A stretch of 64,000 nt of DNA from Miscanthus floridulus (Eukaryota; Streptophyta; Magnoliopsida; Poales; Poaceae). Position 1 is the stretch's first letter; each line of letters begins with the position of its first letter. The stretch covers positions 84,120,384 to 84,184,383 of the forward strand of contig NC_089587.1 in the NCBI RefSeq assembly GCF_019320115.1, written 5' to 3'. Both the position numbers and the translations under genes were made by a program. Positions 1 to 12,697 of the stretch are shown piece by piece. The notes under the pieces were generated by a model that saw only the letters and a program-made list of their open reading frames with translations, was not told the origin of the DNA and ran no database searches.

Positions 1-612
1 ATTCTCTCCCTAAAACCCAAAATTTCCAACAGGTACACGGGCACCCAGATCTTGTTCACTTTGCAAAATTTTTGAACCCGATAAATAATACCATTTTCGT
101 CTTATTTGATAAATATTGTCCAATCGTGGACCAACTAGGCTCAAAAGATTATCTCGTGATTTCCAACTAAACTGTATAATTAGTTATTTTTTTACCTATA
201 TTTAATACTCTATGCAAGCGGCTAAAAATTGATGTGAGAGAAAGAGCGAAAAAAAAACTTAAAATTTGGATGGCATGGCTGGAGCCATAAAAGATCCGAG
301 GTGCTGGATCGCAAAAGCGCCCCTCGTTTCGTCTATCCCCATCCCCCACCCGGACCGGAAGCCGCAAGCCCAGCGGCGGAAACCACAAAACCACCAAGCC
401 GAGCGTGAAGGCGCCCGAACCACCGCGAGCCCCCGCCCACCACCACCCCACGAAACCCAAACGCGCCTCCTTCCGCAGCGAGGGATCCCGCATCCCCCCG
501 CTACCCGTTTCAATTTTCAAAAGGGCGTGGAGGCGCCGCCTCCGCCGCCGCCGCCACCGACGAGGGAGGAAACGCCAGGCCTTCCCCTCCTCCCCGCCCC
601 GAGCCAGCCCCG
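1..612 (+). promoter_or_regulatory. Upstream/5' region of the SWIB-domain gene
   Basis: Positions 1-290 are AT-rich; from about 295 the sequence turns strongly GC- and CpG-rich and continues so into the first coding exon, a pattern usual for grass gene starts. A weak TATA-like stretch (ccataaaag) lies near 285-293, but I cannot fix the transcription start. Long open frames on both strands here are a by-product of high GC and show no recognisable domain, so the coding start at 613 is preferred. Confidence 0.45.
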
Positions 613-3600
613 ATGTTGTCCGACCAGGAGCTGGCCCAGTACGTGGAGTCCCTCGTCCAGCACACCGCCGCGCAGGGCGGCACCGGGATATCGGCGGATG
701 CCGTGGTGCGCCAGCTCGGGGCGCAGCTCGGCGTCGACCTCTCCCCCAAGGCGCAGCTCATCCGCAGCGTCCTCGTCGCGCTCCTCGGCCCCGCCGCCGC
801 TCCGGCGCCGGACCACGCGGCCTCGCGGAAGGACCCTTTCGACCCCGCAACCGCCGCCGGTGGCGGCGGCGGCGGGGCCCGCACCGAGGCTCCTGGGCAG
901 CAGCTGCCCTTCTCCACCTCCGCCGTCGCGTCGTCGGCCCCCGCCCCGTCGCCCGCCGTTCCCCACTTCTTCCCTCAGCAGCACCAGCACCAGATGCAGT
1001 CTTTCCTCTCCGCCCCGCAGCAGTACCAGCAGCACCAACGTTCCGGCGCGCCTCCCTCGCCGTTCGACGTCCCCGCGTCGTACCGCTACGGGCACCAGCC
1101 CTTCCCGCAGGCCGACCAGGCGCAGCTGCAGAGGCTCGTCCAGCTACAGCAACAGCAACAGCAGTTGGCCGCAGCGGCGAGAGCAGCGGCTGCAGCGGCA
1201 CCCACTCCGGCGGAGAGCCCCCGTGCGCGGGCGCCGGCACCGGCGCCGGCTGGCTCCAAGAAGGACAGGTGACACTTCCTGCACTCTTAGTTCCCCTTCA
1301 TTCCCCCCTTCGAGTTAGGGTTTGGAGTATCCACTTAGATGCTAGACGCGTGTGTTTCGTGCGGTTACATTCAGTTAGGTAGAGTAGCTTCTACGCGAAG
1401 CGAAGCTCCTAAACCTCTAGGATCGAAAATTTTCCCCTTTCTAGATTTGTTTGGTGATTTGAGGTGGGATTAACTGGAAAAGCTTACATGTTTTTTTGGT
1501 GGTCACACGGTTTGTAGTGGTACGGATTTGGGCTTGATTGTTTCTGGTGGACAGAAATATTTTATATCAGGATATGGTTAGTGGGGTTGGGTGAAGTGGA
1601 AGGAACTTGTTTTCAAGCGCTCCAGTTGGTTCATTTGAGAAATTTTGTGGTGCCATTTCTGCTTGTACTAGACATTTAATGCCCCGTGGTTCCAAGCTTA
1701 GGGGAGGCAATCATCTTGCGAGTGTACCTGTGAAAACCTTTGAATGCTCCCGTAGTCATGTCAACCATTCATGCAGAATTAAATCCCATGAGGTCATTAA
1801 CATTGAAATGGATTCACTCAATCCCATCAAAATGTTTGCTTTTCAAGCAACCGGCTTCAAACAAAGAAGCTTATCCATAACTGCCAATTTGATTTGCAGA
1901 GTGGGCTCTACGTTTAGGTACAACGAACTAGAAAGGAACCTTTCTGTTTGCTATGTCGATTCACTTGAAAGGAATTTATGGCACTTTTTATGTACTAAAT
2001 CCGTATTACTATTCTGCAAACACCAAAATCTTCTGCATGTGACAATGTTCCTGATAAAAATCTCGACCCTCACTTCACTCTGTTGGAATAAGATATGGAT
2101 ATGTCCCCTGTTCCCAATTGTCACCGTCCGCTGTCATTTGTTGAGTTGAGCCTGTTCACTGAACTCGCTGTTCTTGTTGTGGCAATGTAGCAGTGCTAGT
2201 GCTGGAGCAAAACGAAGAGGTGGTCCTGGAGGGTTAAACAAAGTCTGTGGTGTGTCTCCAGAGCTGCAAGCTATCGTTGGTGAACCAGCCATGGCTAGAA
2301 CTGAGGTCCAGTCTTTCTAGCACATCTTTCTAATGCCTTGTCTATATGTCTACATTATGGCAGGGAACCTGACACTGTTAATCAATGCAGATTGTTAAGC
2401 AGCTTTGGGCGTACATTCGCAGGAACAATTTGCAGGATCCTAACAATAAGAGAAAGATTATATGCAATGATGAGCTCCGATTAGTTTTTGAGACTGATAG
2501 CACAGACATGTTCCAGATGAATAAGCTTCTATCTAAGCATATACGTCCCCTGGAGAGTAAAAGTAGGTGTTTCTCCTGACACACCATATCTACTTGTTTT
2601 ACAAAACAATCATATCTTGTGTACTGAACCTGTGGTCCAAATTCTTGCAGATGATTCGAAACGAGCAGCAAAGAAATTGAAGCCAGAGGGTGGTGAACCA
2701 ATTCCTTCGGTTGAAACTGATGTTAACCAACTTCCCCTTACGGTTTCTGATGCTCTTGCTACCTTTTTTGGTACGGGAGAAAGAGAAATGGTCCATTCTG
2801 AGGCTGTTAAGCGTGTCTGGGATCACATTAAAAGCAATAATTTAGAGGTTTGGATGATTACTATCAGAACTGTTATGTGCTACTATTCCTTTTTGAAATG
2901 TTGGGTCCAATATTAAAGTATTAAACTCCAAGTGGGCTTTGCAAGTAATTTGTCCAACCTTGGGAAACTAAAGAAGGCCAAAAGAAACGTCTATCTCTGT
3001 TTTATAGTACCAGAATATCTGTGTAGAAAAAAGGGGCATAATGTTTGAATTCAGAAAGTTGGCTTACTATTTCTTTTGGGATGAAAATGTAAATGCATCA
3101 ATATTGGTAACCTGTAACTGCATTCCCTGTGCTTTAAACTGATGTCATACATGAAAACTTGTCTAATTCATGACAATTTTTGTTAGTTGAACCGTTGGAC
3201 ACCCTGCTTGGTCAATATCTGTTTTTCTTACTTGGTAGATCTCTTGCTTTCTATTTTCTATCAGATTTGAGTTTGGTTGGTGGCATGGTAGTTGTTGGTT
3301 GATCAACTAGATGCGTACAGTGGTTGTTTCTAGATACATGTTACCGAGTGTATATATTTCACATGTGGTTTAAGTTTTGAACTTGAACTATTAAATGGGG
3401 TCAGTGTACTTTTCAATATACTATAACACCATGACGATATATGGGAATCGTTATTTTTGCAAGTTGTTTTTTTTGCCTACCCTTTTGACCTATGACAAGA
3501 GTGAAGCATAAGCAAAGCATGTTCCATATAAGCCCATCTTTTCCTTTGGTGTTTTCATACGTAATTTACCAGCAATGATTTTGCCACCTAACATTTCAGT

Positions 3601-4162
3601 AATGATAAATCTGAACATAAGCAATAGGTGATTTGTATTATTGTCTACTGTACTGCAGAAATCTACTTTTGTCTATGGTGTAGTATAATGCATCCTTCTA
3701 TTTTCGCCTGCCTTTTCTGTTTTCCTTTTTTGTTTTGCTGCCATGTGAATTGCCTCCGTTCATATTTGTGGTTTGCTTCATTAGTTAACTATTTTTCTGG
3801 GGTATATTTTCTGTAAAATACCTAGATATCTATGTTTGAATAGGAGTACTTGGAAAACAGCTATTGAAGTGCCTGAACCATGACTTGGGGATCTTGGTGG
3901 GTTTCATGTTGTTGTTGTTGTATATTTTCTGTAAAAACAGATTATAGGTACTTGTATAACCGTCTGGTGTCTGCATAAGCGCAAACAGGTTTGTAGTCTG
4001 ATTGGTTTTCTTCTCTTGTTATGGTTACAGGATCCAGAGAATCCTACAGTGATACTATGCGACTCGAAACTTAAACAACTCTTTGGATGTGATAGTCTTA
4101 TTGCTCATGGTGTCTTTGAGTTGCTTTCAGACCACCTTTACAAGCAATCTACTAAGATCTGA
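613..4162 (+). CDS. DEK-C/tandem SWIB-MDM2 domain protein (five exons)
   Basis: Exons are 613-1268, 2191-2305, 2391-2562, 2651-2847 and 4031-4162. All introns are GT-AG and all phases close, giving 423 residues. Residues 1-55 resemble the DEK C-terminal domain (start MLSDQELAQYVESL). Residues 60-215 are low-complexity, rich in Pro, Gln and Ala with a short QQQQ run. A first SWIB domain spans about 234-312 (VSPELQAIVGEP, then VKQLWAYIRRNNLQDP and a KLLSKHI helix). A basic linker (KRAAKKLK) follows, and a second SWIB domain spans about 342-418 (VKRVWDHIKSNNLEDPENP across the last junction). SWIB proteins with a DEK-C domain are known in plants as nuclear, chromatin-associated factors related to yeast UAF30/spp27; a transcription role is inferred from the family. 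The 1.2-kb last intron lies between the two halves of the second SWIB domain. The start is chosen because the DEK-C-like domain begins there and no upstream in-frame extension is conserved-looking. Confidence 0.9.
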
Positions 4163-5113
4163 CTGGTTAGTTATCAGACTTTCTCTTAATAGCATGCTTA
4201 TGTAATATTAAGTCAAATATGTTTCCCTGCCTAGTAGTACTTGTTGGAGAACATCCATCCTCTTTCAGTTGTTTGCTTTTGGGTCCTGGTTTGCCCCCTT
4301 TTAAATATGTTGCACTAGTAAAAGGAGTCTACTGACAGCAGTCAAATTGGTACTGTAAAGTTTTGACTTAACAAAATTTAGTCATTTTATTTTCACTCTG
4401 TAGATCTCTTACATTATGAAGTTTCGATGTCATATGGTAATGCAGGAATATGTGATTGTTTAGCTGTTGGCTGCAGGTGATACATTTTCTGGATTCAGTT
4501 GGGCTAACATCCTGGTAGTAGGCACTGATGAAAGGAGACAAGAAATCCGCTCAAAGTGTTGTATCTTCCATATTGGTCAAGACTGATTTACAGTAGCAAG
4601 GAAAAGGGAACGGCAGTTGTGGCATATTATCTAGTGAGACATAGTAGTCCATCTGACTTTCTAGTTTGTTAAATAGGGAGCAGCTTGGATGCGAAGTTTA
4701 AAAGGACAGCGAGAGCTGATGTACTTTGCCTGATGTAAATTCAGCAACCTTAGGTGCGTTTTCTGGTAAGAAGTCGCTTTCTCGTTAGCTAACCTGGAAG
4801 CCTCTTGCATTGCTAGTGTCCTAAGTTGACTCAAGACATCTGTACCCCCCAATGTTATGTTGTAGGTGATACCTAACTTATACAGTTTAGATCGTTATCC
4901 GGAATGTTCATCCTTTTTCTTCAACCCTGTATCATCATATCCATCTTATGGACAGTAGTTGTTTACAACAAACAACTACTGTGCATCGTGGCTGGCCATG
5001 TTCCAGAATTTGGTATTTCTGTTTCTGCAATGATGCAGACCATTTACAAGATCCTGCAACTGTACAACGCTAGATGATGCTTGTTTCTTGTTCTCCGGTG
5101 ATGATGATGAACC
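4163..5113. other. 3' UTR and intergenic space
   Basis: This stretch holds the 3' end of the SWIB gene transcript and the 3' flank of the opposing gene, which is convergent. I see no further coding sequence; the 63-codon minus-strand frame near 4661-4852 has no recognisable features. No clear transposon ends are visible. Confidence 0.5.
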
Positions 5114-6630
5114 CTACAAGTTCTTGAACAATGCGTAGAACAGTATCATGACCAGGAGGCCGATGATGACGCAGAAAACGATCGTGCTGCTCTGCTTCTC
5201 GTCAAGTGTACCTTCTGGCAGGACCTTGTGCACGATGGTCAAAATTACCGCGTCCAGATTCTGCAGTCATGATAAAAATAAAAAACTGTTTAGCCTTTTG
5301 GAAACAAGTTTGTCATTGCTACTCCCTCAGTCCCAAAATAGTTGACACTTCAGTTATGGGTCTGGACAGACATTTGTTCAGGTTCATCATAGCTAAAGTA
5401 TCAACAATTTTAGGACAGAGGGAGTACATCAGTGGTAACTTTGTTTCAGAATCTGTCATCTGTTTGCCGTGCACGCATGATGCTTGCCTGCTGGATGGTC
5501 CCAAGAATCCTCTGAAGCAGTGGCACGCAGGTCTTGTTCACTTGGCTGCACCAGCAGGAAAACAAACGCGATTCAATCGATTCTTTGACCCTGCAACTAC
5601 CCTAATCCCTAGACGTGACATTGCTGCATATGCAAGTATGCGAAACATATGGTCTTTACGGGACAAAATAGACGGTTAACACCAGTAAACTTACCCAGGG
5701 TTTCAGTTAAACCAGACGCTAGGAATTTTGTTACCTGATGAGCAGGAGGCCCCGGTAGACGTGGCTAGTGGAGACGTTGCAGTCGAGGTCCCAAGGCAGC
5801 TTCTTCCCCTTCCATTCTGCAGAGAGCAAACGGTTCAGTTTCCTAGCCCATGCTGTCATGCTCAAACTGAGAACTGACCAAGTGTTGTTTTGACTGACCT
5901 AGAGACCATTTTAGGCCCAGGTCGAAGCCTGCTTCGTCCGGCGACGGTTTGAGCACGAACGACACGTGGTGCCGGACCATCAGCGCGTGGAGAAGCAGGA
6001 ACATGTCCTGCAACAACGTCGTCACGGCCGGGTCAAAAAATGCAGGATTGCAGGCATGCTATATCGTTCAGGATTACAAGTTTAGATCCTCTTTGGCAGG
6101 GCTTAGACTTCTCTAAAAATACTGAAGCCAGAAAACCATGTTTTTGTGGCTTCGTCTTCTAGACGAAATGGTTTCGGCTTCATTGATTTTGGCTTGGTTT
6201 TAGCTTCGCTTAGCAGGACTTTTGATTGAGCTGTTGGAAAACCTCAAACAAAAATCTCAGCTCGTTTTACCTTGCCCAGCTGCGGAACATCAACGGAGCG
6301 GAGGTTACCGAAGAAGTAGAGGCACTCGTCGCCGAGCAGCTCGAGGAGCTCCCGTACGCTCCGGTTCTGGATGGCCGAGTTGAGCTTCACCATCCTCATC
6401 ACGGTCCGGAGCCCGTCTCCGCCGCCGCCGTCGCCGAACAGCCCTTGGGCGCGGAATCTACCGTCGTCTCGTCCTCGTCGTCCCGTCTTGACACCCGCCG
6501 CCGGCAGCATCCTGCTGCTACCACCGCCGGGGCCATCGCGACGTCTTGGAACAGTATTGGGATGGTGCGGACGGTGCTGGTGACGAAGCGATGGGAGAGG
6601 AGGAAGAAGACGAGGCAGGGTTGAGTCCAT
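5114..6630 (-). CDS. Uncharacterised protein with C-terminal membrane anchor
   Basis: Exons readable on the minus strand are 6630-6271 (120 codons, start MDSTLPRLLPPLP, donor AAG|gtaaaa), 6007-5899, 5816-5735 and 5260-5114. The first three join in phase. The last gives a clear C-terminus: about 25 residues, then a hydrophobic segment (IVFCVIIGLLVMILFYAL) and the end FKNL, i.e. a tail anchor. The middle is well conserved-looking (RSVRELLELLGDECLYFFGN; then KWSLEWKGKKLPWDLDCN). I do not recognise the family and assign no function. Exon 3 leaves two bases over while the last exon needs phase 0, and direct joining gives an early stop. Either a small exon lies between (one candidate is about 5525-5489 on the minus strand, 37 nt, with usable splice signals) or the gene has a frameshift. 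The 5261-5734 intron carries a Stowaway MITE. An in-frame upstream ATG at 6747 exists, but the peptide it adds looks like leader sequence. Confidence 0.65.
5322..5424. mobile_element. Stowaway-like MITE
   Basis: A 103-bp element begins CTCCCTCAGTCCCAAAATAG and ends with the inverted form (TTTTAGGACAGAGGGAG). It is flanked by TA on both sides (5320-5321 and 5425-5426). The terminal sequence and TA duplication are diagnostic of grass Stowaway (Tc1/mariner-type) MITEs. It lies inside an intron of the minus-strand gene. Confidence 0.88.
6086..6236. repeat. Possible MITE in first intron of the minus-strand gene
   Basis: The stretch starts near cctctttggcagggctta and is full of gaagcc/ggcttc words in both orientations. 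It resembles the sequence at 42,425-42,616 (ending in rc cctcttgggcacggctta). Termini and target duplication are not clear, so this is a family-resemblance call only. Confidence 0.3.
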
Positions 6631-8889
6631 GGAGACAGGTGAACTGAGAAGGGTCTCGTCTGAATGTGAAAATTGAGATGGACGTGCTGCAGGCGTCTTA
6701 TACGTCTTGGAGTTTTGTCGAGCAGGCGATGCATGTCCGGCTCGCAAAGGAAAGGATTGTTATGTATGAGAGGAGAGAATAAGCCATGCAAGGGTACATG
6801 CTCTGACGTGCAACATGCACACGGCTGCAAGTGCAAGCTAGGTTTGGGTAATTGGGTTTGCCAAGGAAAGTAATGAAGGATCGGATGCTTCTTCCAAACT
6901 TGGGTTAGGGTCCATGCCCCCATAATCGGTAGTAGGGTACCCTACATCAAGCTTATTCACAGAGTCGTTTTGTGAGCTTCAGGGAGTTTCTGTGCTTCCT
7001 CCTTACGGTCGCTTCAAGCTGATATGCACTCTTCCATTGCACCTTTTCTTTTACAACACTCTTCATTACATAATATGAAACTTACGACATCGGTGACAGC
7101 TGGGCTTTTTTGTGCTTGGTCTAACACACCTTGGGCCTTAGTGGCTGTTGGCCCACTCTAAATTGGACTCAAATGGCTGAGGTAACAATGCAAAATTGTT
7201 GAAATCTTCCTAAGGTTAGAAATTTGCATACCAAATTCATCCAATTCAGAATCTGGATGAGGGAGATATGGCCCATAGAGATCTGTTGTTCTTGTGGGAC
7301 TTTGGGCCGGATCGAGTTCATCTTTCTCATTCTTTCTTATTGGATCATCCTAAGTCTATGCCCATGTATACCATTTCCAAGATTGTCCCTTGGCCTCAAA
7401 TTTCATGTCATTTTTCAATACACTCCAAAATATAGAATGTGGAATTATTTCAACTTTTCAAGAGGCAAGTGGCATGTTAGCGTATGAATATGGTCAATAA
7501 TGCCACCAAAACGAGTTGTAAAATATATGCATAAGTAGCACCAACAGTATGTAGATGCGTCTCAGCTGTGATAAAACTATGCCTAATTGGTATGGACAAG
7601 TATGTGTGTGACTGTTTGTGATGTGATGAACTTCGTGTGGTGGTGCTAAGTTAGATGTGAAATTTTAAAATTATGTACAGATATGTGTGATGCTAGTACT
7701 TGGACATTGCCATGATATGCGATGCTATGCATTGGTGTAATGTTTTTTTATCTTATTGTGTGATGCTCTTGACATATTATCGTGTATTATATATCCTATT
7801 GACACTTGTTTGTTGACCCCATGGATTTTATGTAAGGGTAGTCCATGGCACTTGTTTTTATAAATATGTGCTTCCTATGTTGAAAGATACAAAACCTATG
7901 ATAATTTCTTCAATGTATTTTATGGTGTATTCACGACAAACAACTTAATAACTAGTGAATTTTATCAAGTGATGTACATATTTAAACATGTATAAGAGAC
8001 AAATTGACTCATGAAACCTACCAATTTCAAAGGAAAAGCATCATGTGGACTTTAGATAGGTTTGAATTTCATTTTGTATTTCAAAACTAAGTATATATAG
8101 GTATGTCCTACTAACGACAAAATACAAATCATTATGATTGTAGGTGTATCTAAGCTCAATTAAAACTAATCAACACTATGAGAGACACGAAACACTCATG
8201 GGAACTTTGGTTCTATATATGTGTTTGCGTGGCATCCAGAGGAAGAAGACGGCTAGACGGAACAACAAGCACTACGACTGCCTATCGTGGCCATGGTCCA
8301 TGGCCCAAGTCCCCAAGCCCAACACGACAACATGCAGCGCAACCAACATTCATACTAGCCCTACATGCAACAATAACAATGGGCCCTCACAATCTCAATC
8401 TTTGTTTCGCTTGTTGTCTAGCGCTGACAATTATGGGTACTGAGGGGTGACTGGCGTGGAAAACCCTAGCACTACCAAGTGCCAGACACCACCTGCCAAC
8501 CAATTCACCACACACCACTAAGAGCATTCAAGCCACCACATACCACCACCACCTCATCTACTATGTCTTCTCTGATTCTCTATGCCTCTATAGTTATGGA
8601 GGGGTAGGGGATGGTGGAGACAAAGGGAGTGGAGCGGCACCGACAGCGTGGATTCCGATCTCCACGCGGGTGTACTGGTGCTGGTCATGGCCATGGACAA
8701 GGTGCTGGTGCTAAGCTTGAAGTTGAGGGAGAGGGACAATTGATTGACATCTATGTTGGGAAATTGACAACAAAAAATGGTAACAAGAGGTAAACCAAGT
8801 AACCACAATGACTCGTTAGCATTTATCATTTTATTAGAAATGTGATAATTGATATTTTACTTGTATTGTGTATGGGTGTATATTTGAAT
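6631..8889. other. Intergenic, AT-rich from about 7.2 kb, no gene recognised
   Basis: Positions 6631-6950 are the upstream region of the minus-strand gene. From about 7.2 to 8.9 kb the sequence is AT-rich, with only short open frames lacking recognisable domains. It may be old, decayed transposon sequence, but I could not identify ends or proteins. Confidence 0.4.
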
Positions 8890-9475
8890 TCATTTTTTTT
8901 CAAGTGTGAGTGTTGCCTTGGGATCGTCATCCTACCCAAGTACATTCCAAGAAGAAGAGGTAAACACTTAGATGAGGGCTATACATGTTTACTATGTCAT
9001 GATGATATCGAGGAGACAACTTTGCATCTCTTTTTTGAATGTACTTCAAGTGCAACTAGATGGTTCATCCTCGACATTCAGTGGGAGGTTCAGGTTAGCA
9101 TTTGTCAGATGATAGCGTAGAAAAATTCTCAGCTCCAGATACCTTTCTTCATGGATTTTATTATGATCGGCGCCTGGTGCATTTGGAAGGAACGCAACAA
9201 TTACATATTCAACCACAAGGTCCCTTCTCTTCGGCTTAGAAGCAACGTTTTATAAGTGAGGTTAAGCTCCACTTATGTCGCTTTAACCCCAGTCACCATC
9301 GTGTAATTATTCAATGGCTAGCATCTCTATAATTTGGTAGTTTCTTTTCTCCTTGTAAGGTTTGTGTGGTTTGTCCATCTGTTAGCTCCTAGCTAATAGC
9401 CCTATAACTTCTATTTTATTTTTTAACATATTGTTCGGTGCTAGGGAGCTTTGCTCCACAGTTTCTCTTCATAAA
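8890..9475 (+). pseudogene. LINE (L1-like) 3' remnant with zf-RVT domain
   Basis: The plus-strand frame shows a Cys/His cluster of the reverse-transcriptase zinc-binding type (YTCLLCHDDIEETTLHLFFE, then C and a WFILDIQW motif). A stop follows, and then the usual downstream LINE motif GAWCIWKERNNYIF. This is the C-terminal part of a plant non-LTR retrotransposon ORF2; the reverse transcriptase core is absent. The sequence ends near 9475 in cataaaaagt, where the hAT coding remnant begins. Confidence 0.72.
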
Positions 9476-10610
9476 AAGTACCCATGAAGTCAAATTGACA
9501 CTAATGTGGAATTCGTGGTTGTCAAAGTTGCATTAGATGAGAACAAGACAGAAAAAATGGAGGTATTGATGTTACGTATAAAGAAACTATTGATCCAAAT
9601 GTTCATGGTATTGATGATCATACTTTAAATACTAGTCGATAGATTTCATCCTAACATTAGATCTGATGCTAAGAGGCTTTATTCGTTGAAGGGTCCAACC
9701 CAACCTAGGCCATGCATTTCTTCACAAGAATTTTTATGGTGTTTTGAGCATCATGGCTTGATGATTATGATTGATTGGAATATAGTGTGTCAAAGGATGA
9801 AGCCTATAGATTACATTATTTTCTTTTTAGGAAAGAAGCCAAGCCCGAAAAGCTTAGTCATGTTGTTTTAGTAACACAAGGTATACTAATTGGAAGAATG
9901 TGACAAATAGACGATTTCCTAATTATTGTTGTTGTTGTGTTATTGGTGGTTGCCACAAAAAGGCAAGGTAATGTGCTAATGACTTTAGTAATCAAAGGAC
10001 AAGTATCTCGCATAAGTTTGAGTCAAATACTATAAATGCTGAGAAGCGATATGAGATTCGTGTCATCGTTGCTATAAACTTTGCAAGATTTCTCTTCCTG
10101 CCCAAGGTCATGCATTATGACTTATGAGGACACAATGAATTTGAATTTTCCTTAAACAAAGGGAATTCCCTAGAGATGCTATACTGGTACAAGAAAAGAA
10201 AAGATGTGGTGAGGGCTACATTTGATGAATAATGTCCAAAAATGCTCGTATGACTTCTCACCAGATTCAGAAGGACCTTGCAAAAAGTTGTGCAAAAGCA
10301 ACTAGTAAAAGAGATAAAAAAAGAGATTAGGGATAATCTTTCATTTGTTTTGTTATTGATGAAATCTCATGATATCTCAATAGTAAAGCAAATGTTGTGA
10401 TTGTGAGGTTAGTTTCTATATCGCTTTTAATTAAATAGTTTCATTATCAATGGACTTTTATTACTTACATTATTGTGTAATGTCATCCACTTGTTTGTGA
10501 ATAAAAAGGAATGGATATAGAAAGGTTTTTGGGTCTTGAGCATATGGAGGACATAACATAAATTGCACTATGGAAAATTTTACTTCAGATGATTTCTAAG
10601 TATGGATTAT

Positions 10611-10686
10611 CTATTGCTAGGCTTAAGGTACAAGAATAGATGGAGCTTCTATTGCTAGGCTTGAGGTACAAGAATAGATGGAGCTT
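10611..10686 (+). repeat. 38-bp direct tandem duplication
   Basis: The 38-base unit beginning ctattgctaggctt occurs twice back to back (10,611-10,648 and 10,649-10,686) with one base different. It lies inside the outer hAT pseudogene and is a recent local duplication. Confidence 0.92.
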
Positions 10687-10741
10687 CACATATGAGATGA
10701 GAATTCAATGGATTACAAAAATAAATTCATGCTCGTATGCC

Positions 10742-12625
10742 TAAGGGCGAGCCCACTAGTATTCAATGGTTTTTAGTTGAATACCCAAAATATTTGGCAA
10801 AAAAATCATATATATAGTGTATACATGTATGTATATTGAAAAAAAGAAAATACAGCCAAACTGAATAGCATGTGCAGCAACCAGTCCAAAAACACGTGTT
10901 CCTACTCCTTTTCCTCCCTACTTAAAGGCCTAATAAGGCCCAACATCCCAAATTTCCCCTCACCACACCTACACTAGGAGACATCGGCATCTACTAACTC
11001 GCACCCTCGTAGTCGTCATTTTCTGCTCCTCCCTCCTCCTGAATAGTATTCTTTCCCCAATCCCAAACCCTAGCATCGGCTTGGTGGGTGAGGATGACTG
11101 GGTGGCACAACGGTGGTAGGGCAGTTGATGGACTCTGCCTGCACTTCGAGTAGCCCCTACCAGCGAGGGAGTCAGGGTAGCCAAGACCAGGATGGCGCTA
11201 GTCGCCCAAGTGTTGCAACCACGATGTGCTCGCATAGGATAGTGCAAGCAAATGAGCGATTAGCAGTAGAGCACCGCAACGCACCGATGAGGGAAGTTCT
11301 CTCCTTCTAAATCACAATTTGTAAGTTCAAGTTAAGTCTACTACTCTCTTGGCTTCCCAATTTCCCATTCAATGTATTAGGGATAGCAATTTGTGAATCA
11401 CTTGACCTGAGTTTGTCCCCAAATTACTTAGTCCCTTGGTCTAGTTTACCCCAAAATTACTTAGTCCCCAAATTTATTATTTCCTATTTTAATTTTAGGT
11501 CTCAAACATGAAAAAAGAGTGGTACAATATATTTGAGGACTTTATTGCAAAGGACTTACCCCAAATGCAATGGATCTTATTGAGTTCACAAAGGTACAAT
11601 TGGATATTTTGAGAGATGATTCTAGATGGAAAGAGTTCCTTCAGAAGGTCACTTCTTCTTGTGAGAAGCACAAAGTTAAAATTGTTGACATGAATGGCAA
11701 GTATAAGCGTATACAAAGATCAAAGCAATTCTTCAGAGGTGCAATTGATTATCACCTGTTTCATGTGGATATGTTTTTGGGTGTCATTAATAGGCAGGTT
11801 CAATAGCTTAATAACATGTTTGATGAGGTGAACACTGAGTTACTTAGATGCATGGCATCATTCAGTCTCTAGCTAGTTTTGTTTGGCTTAAAATGCTGAG
11901 AATTTGGCGAAGCTTGCTGGGTTCTATCCTCATGATTTTTGAATTTGAAGAAATGAACTACCTCCCTTCTTAGTTGAACCTCTATATTGATGATGTGAGG
12001 AAATACGAAAACTTCACAAATTTGAGAGGCCTAGCTGAGTTGTCTGTGGTGCTTGTTAAAATAGGGAAGGTTTCTTGGTATGACATTGTTTACAAACTTC
12101 TCAAATTGCTGCTAGTTCTCCCTATCGCAATAGCTGGTGTTGAGAGGATCTTTTCTACAGTGAACTATATCAAAACCATGCGAAGAAACAAGAATGGGAA
12201 AAATACTTGAATTGTTGCTTGGTTACATTTATCGAAACAGAATTCTTCTTGCAAACAAAGGATGAGAACAGCATCAATCATTTTCAAAGCATGAAGGATC
12301 AGAAGGTTGTATTGTAATTTATAAGTTTTCTTACCATTTTGTTATTTTCATAGCCTCCACATATTCTGAATGTTGCTACTTTGGTATGTTGAGCTATTGG
12401 CATTTCTTTAAGTTTGTAGTTAAACAATTTCAAGTTATGATCACATTCTACAAAGTTATGAAACCATACTCAACTATGTGTTATATATTTGCTATAGATT
12501 ATACACTTAGAACTATGTTGTGTTACACATGCCAAATATTAGGCTTTAAGAGTTTGGTTGTCGATTGTTTTTGACATCCTTTCACATTTTGAGTACCCAA
12601 GCTAAAAATCTTGGGCCCACCACTA
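10742..12625 (+). mobile_element. Inner hAT element (1,884 bp) with transposase C-terminus
   Basis: Left end TAAGGGCGAGCCCACTAG and the inverse of the right end, TAGTGGTGGGCCCAAGAT, match at 10 of the first 14 positions. Flanking 8-bp copies are CGTATGCC (10,734-10,741) and TGTATGCT (12,626-12,633), differing only by two transitions; an 8-bp duplication is the hAT hallmark. Inside, 11,570-12,210 on the plus strand encodes the last part of a hAT transposase. It includes the dimerisation motif (LLVLPIAIAGVERIFSTVNY) and ends in a stop after NKNGKNT. Positions 10,742-11,500 are non-coding, so this is an internally deleted, non-autonomous copy. Confidence 0.8.
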
Positions 12626-12697
12626 TGTATGCTTTCTATCTTAACTGCTTTGCCCACCAATTGCAATTCCTCATTGTTTATGTTACATCTAGTTGTT

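Noticed and set aside
266..1382. Long overlapping open frames around the SWIB first exon on both strands
   Set aside because: They are GC-driven shadows of the 613-1268 exon and show no conserved domain; only the frame from 613 joins downstream exons in phase.
9686..9871. 61-codon plus-strand frame as a small gene
   Set aside because: It overlaps, in a different frame, the hAT zinc-finger segment LEYSVSKDEAY, so it is a transposase remnant shadow.
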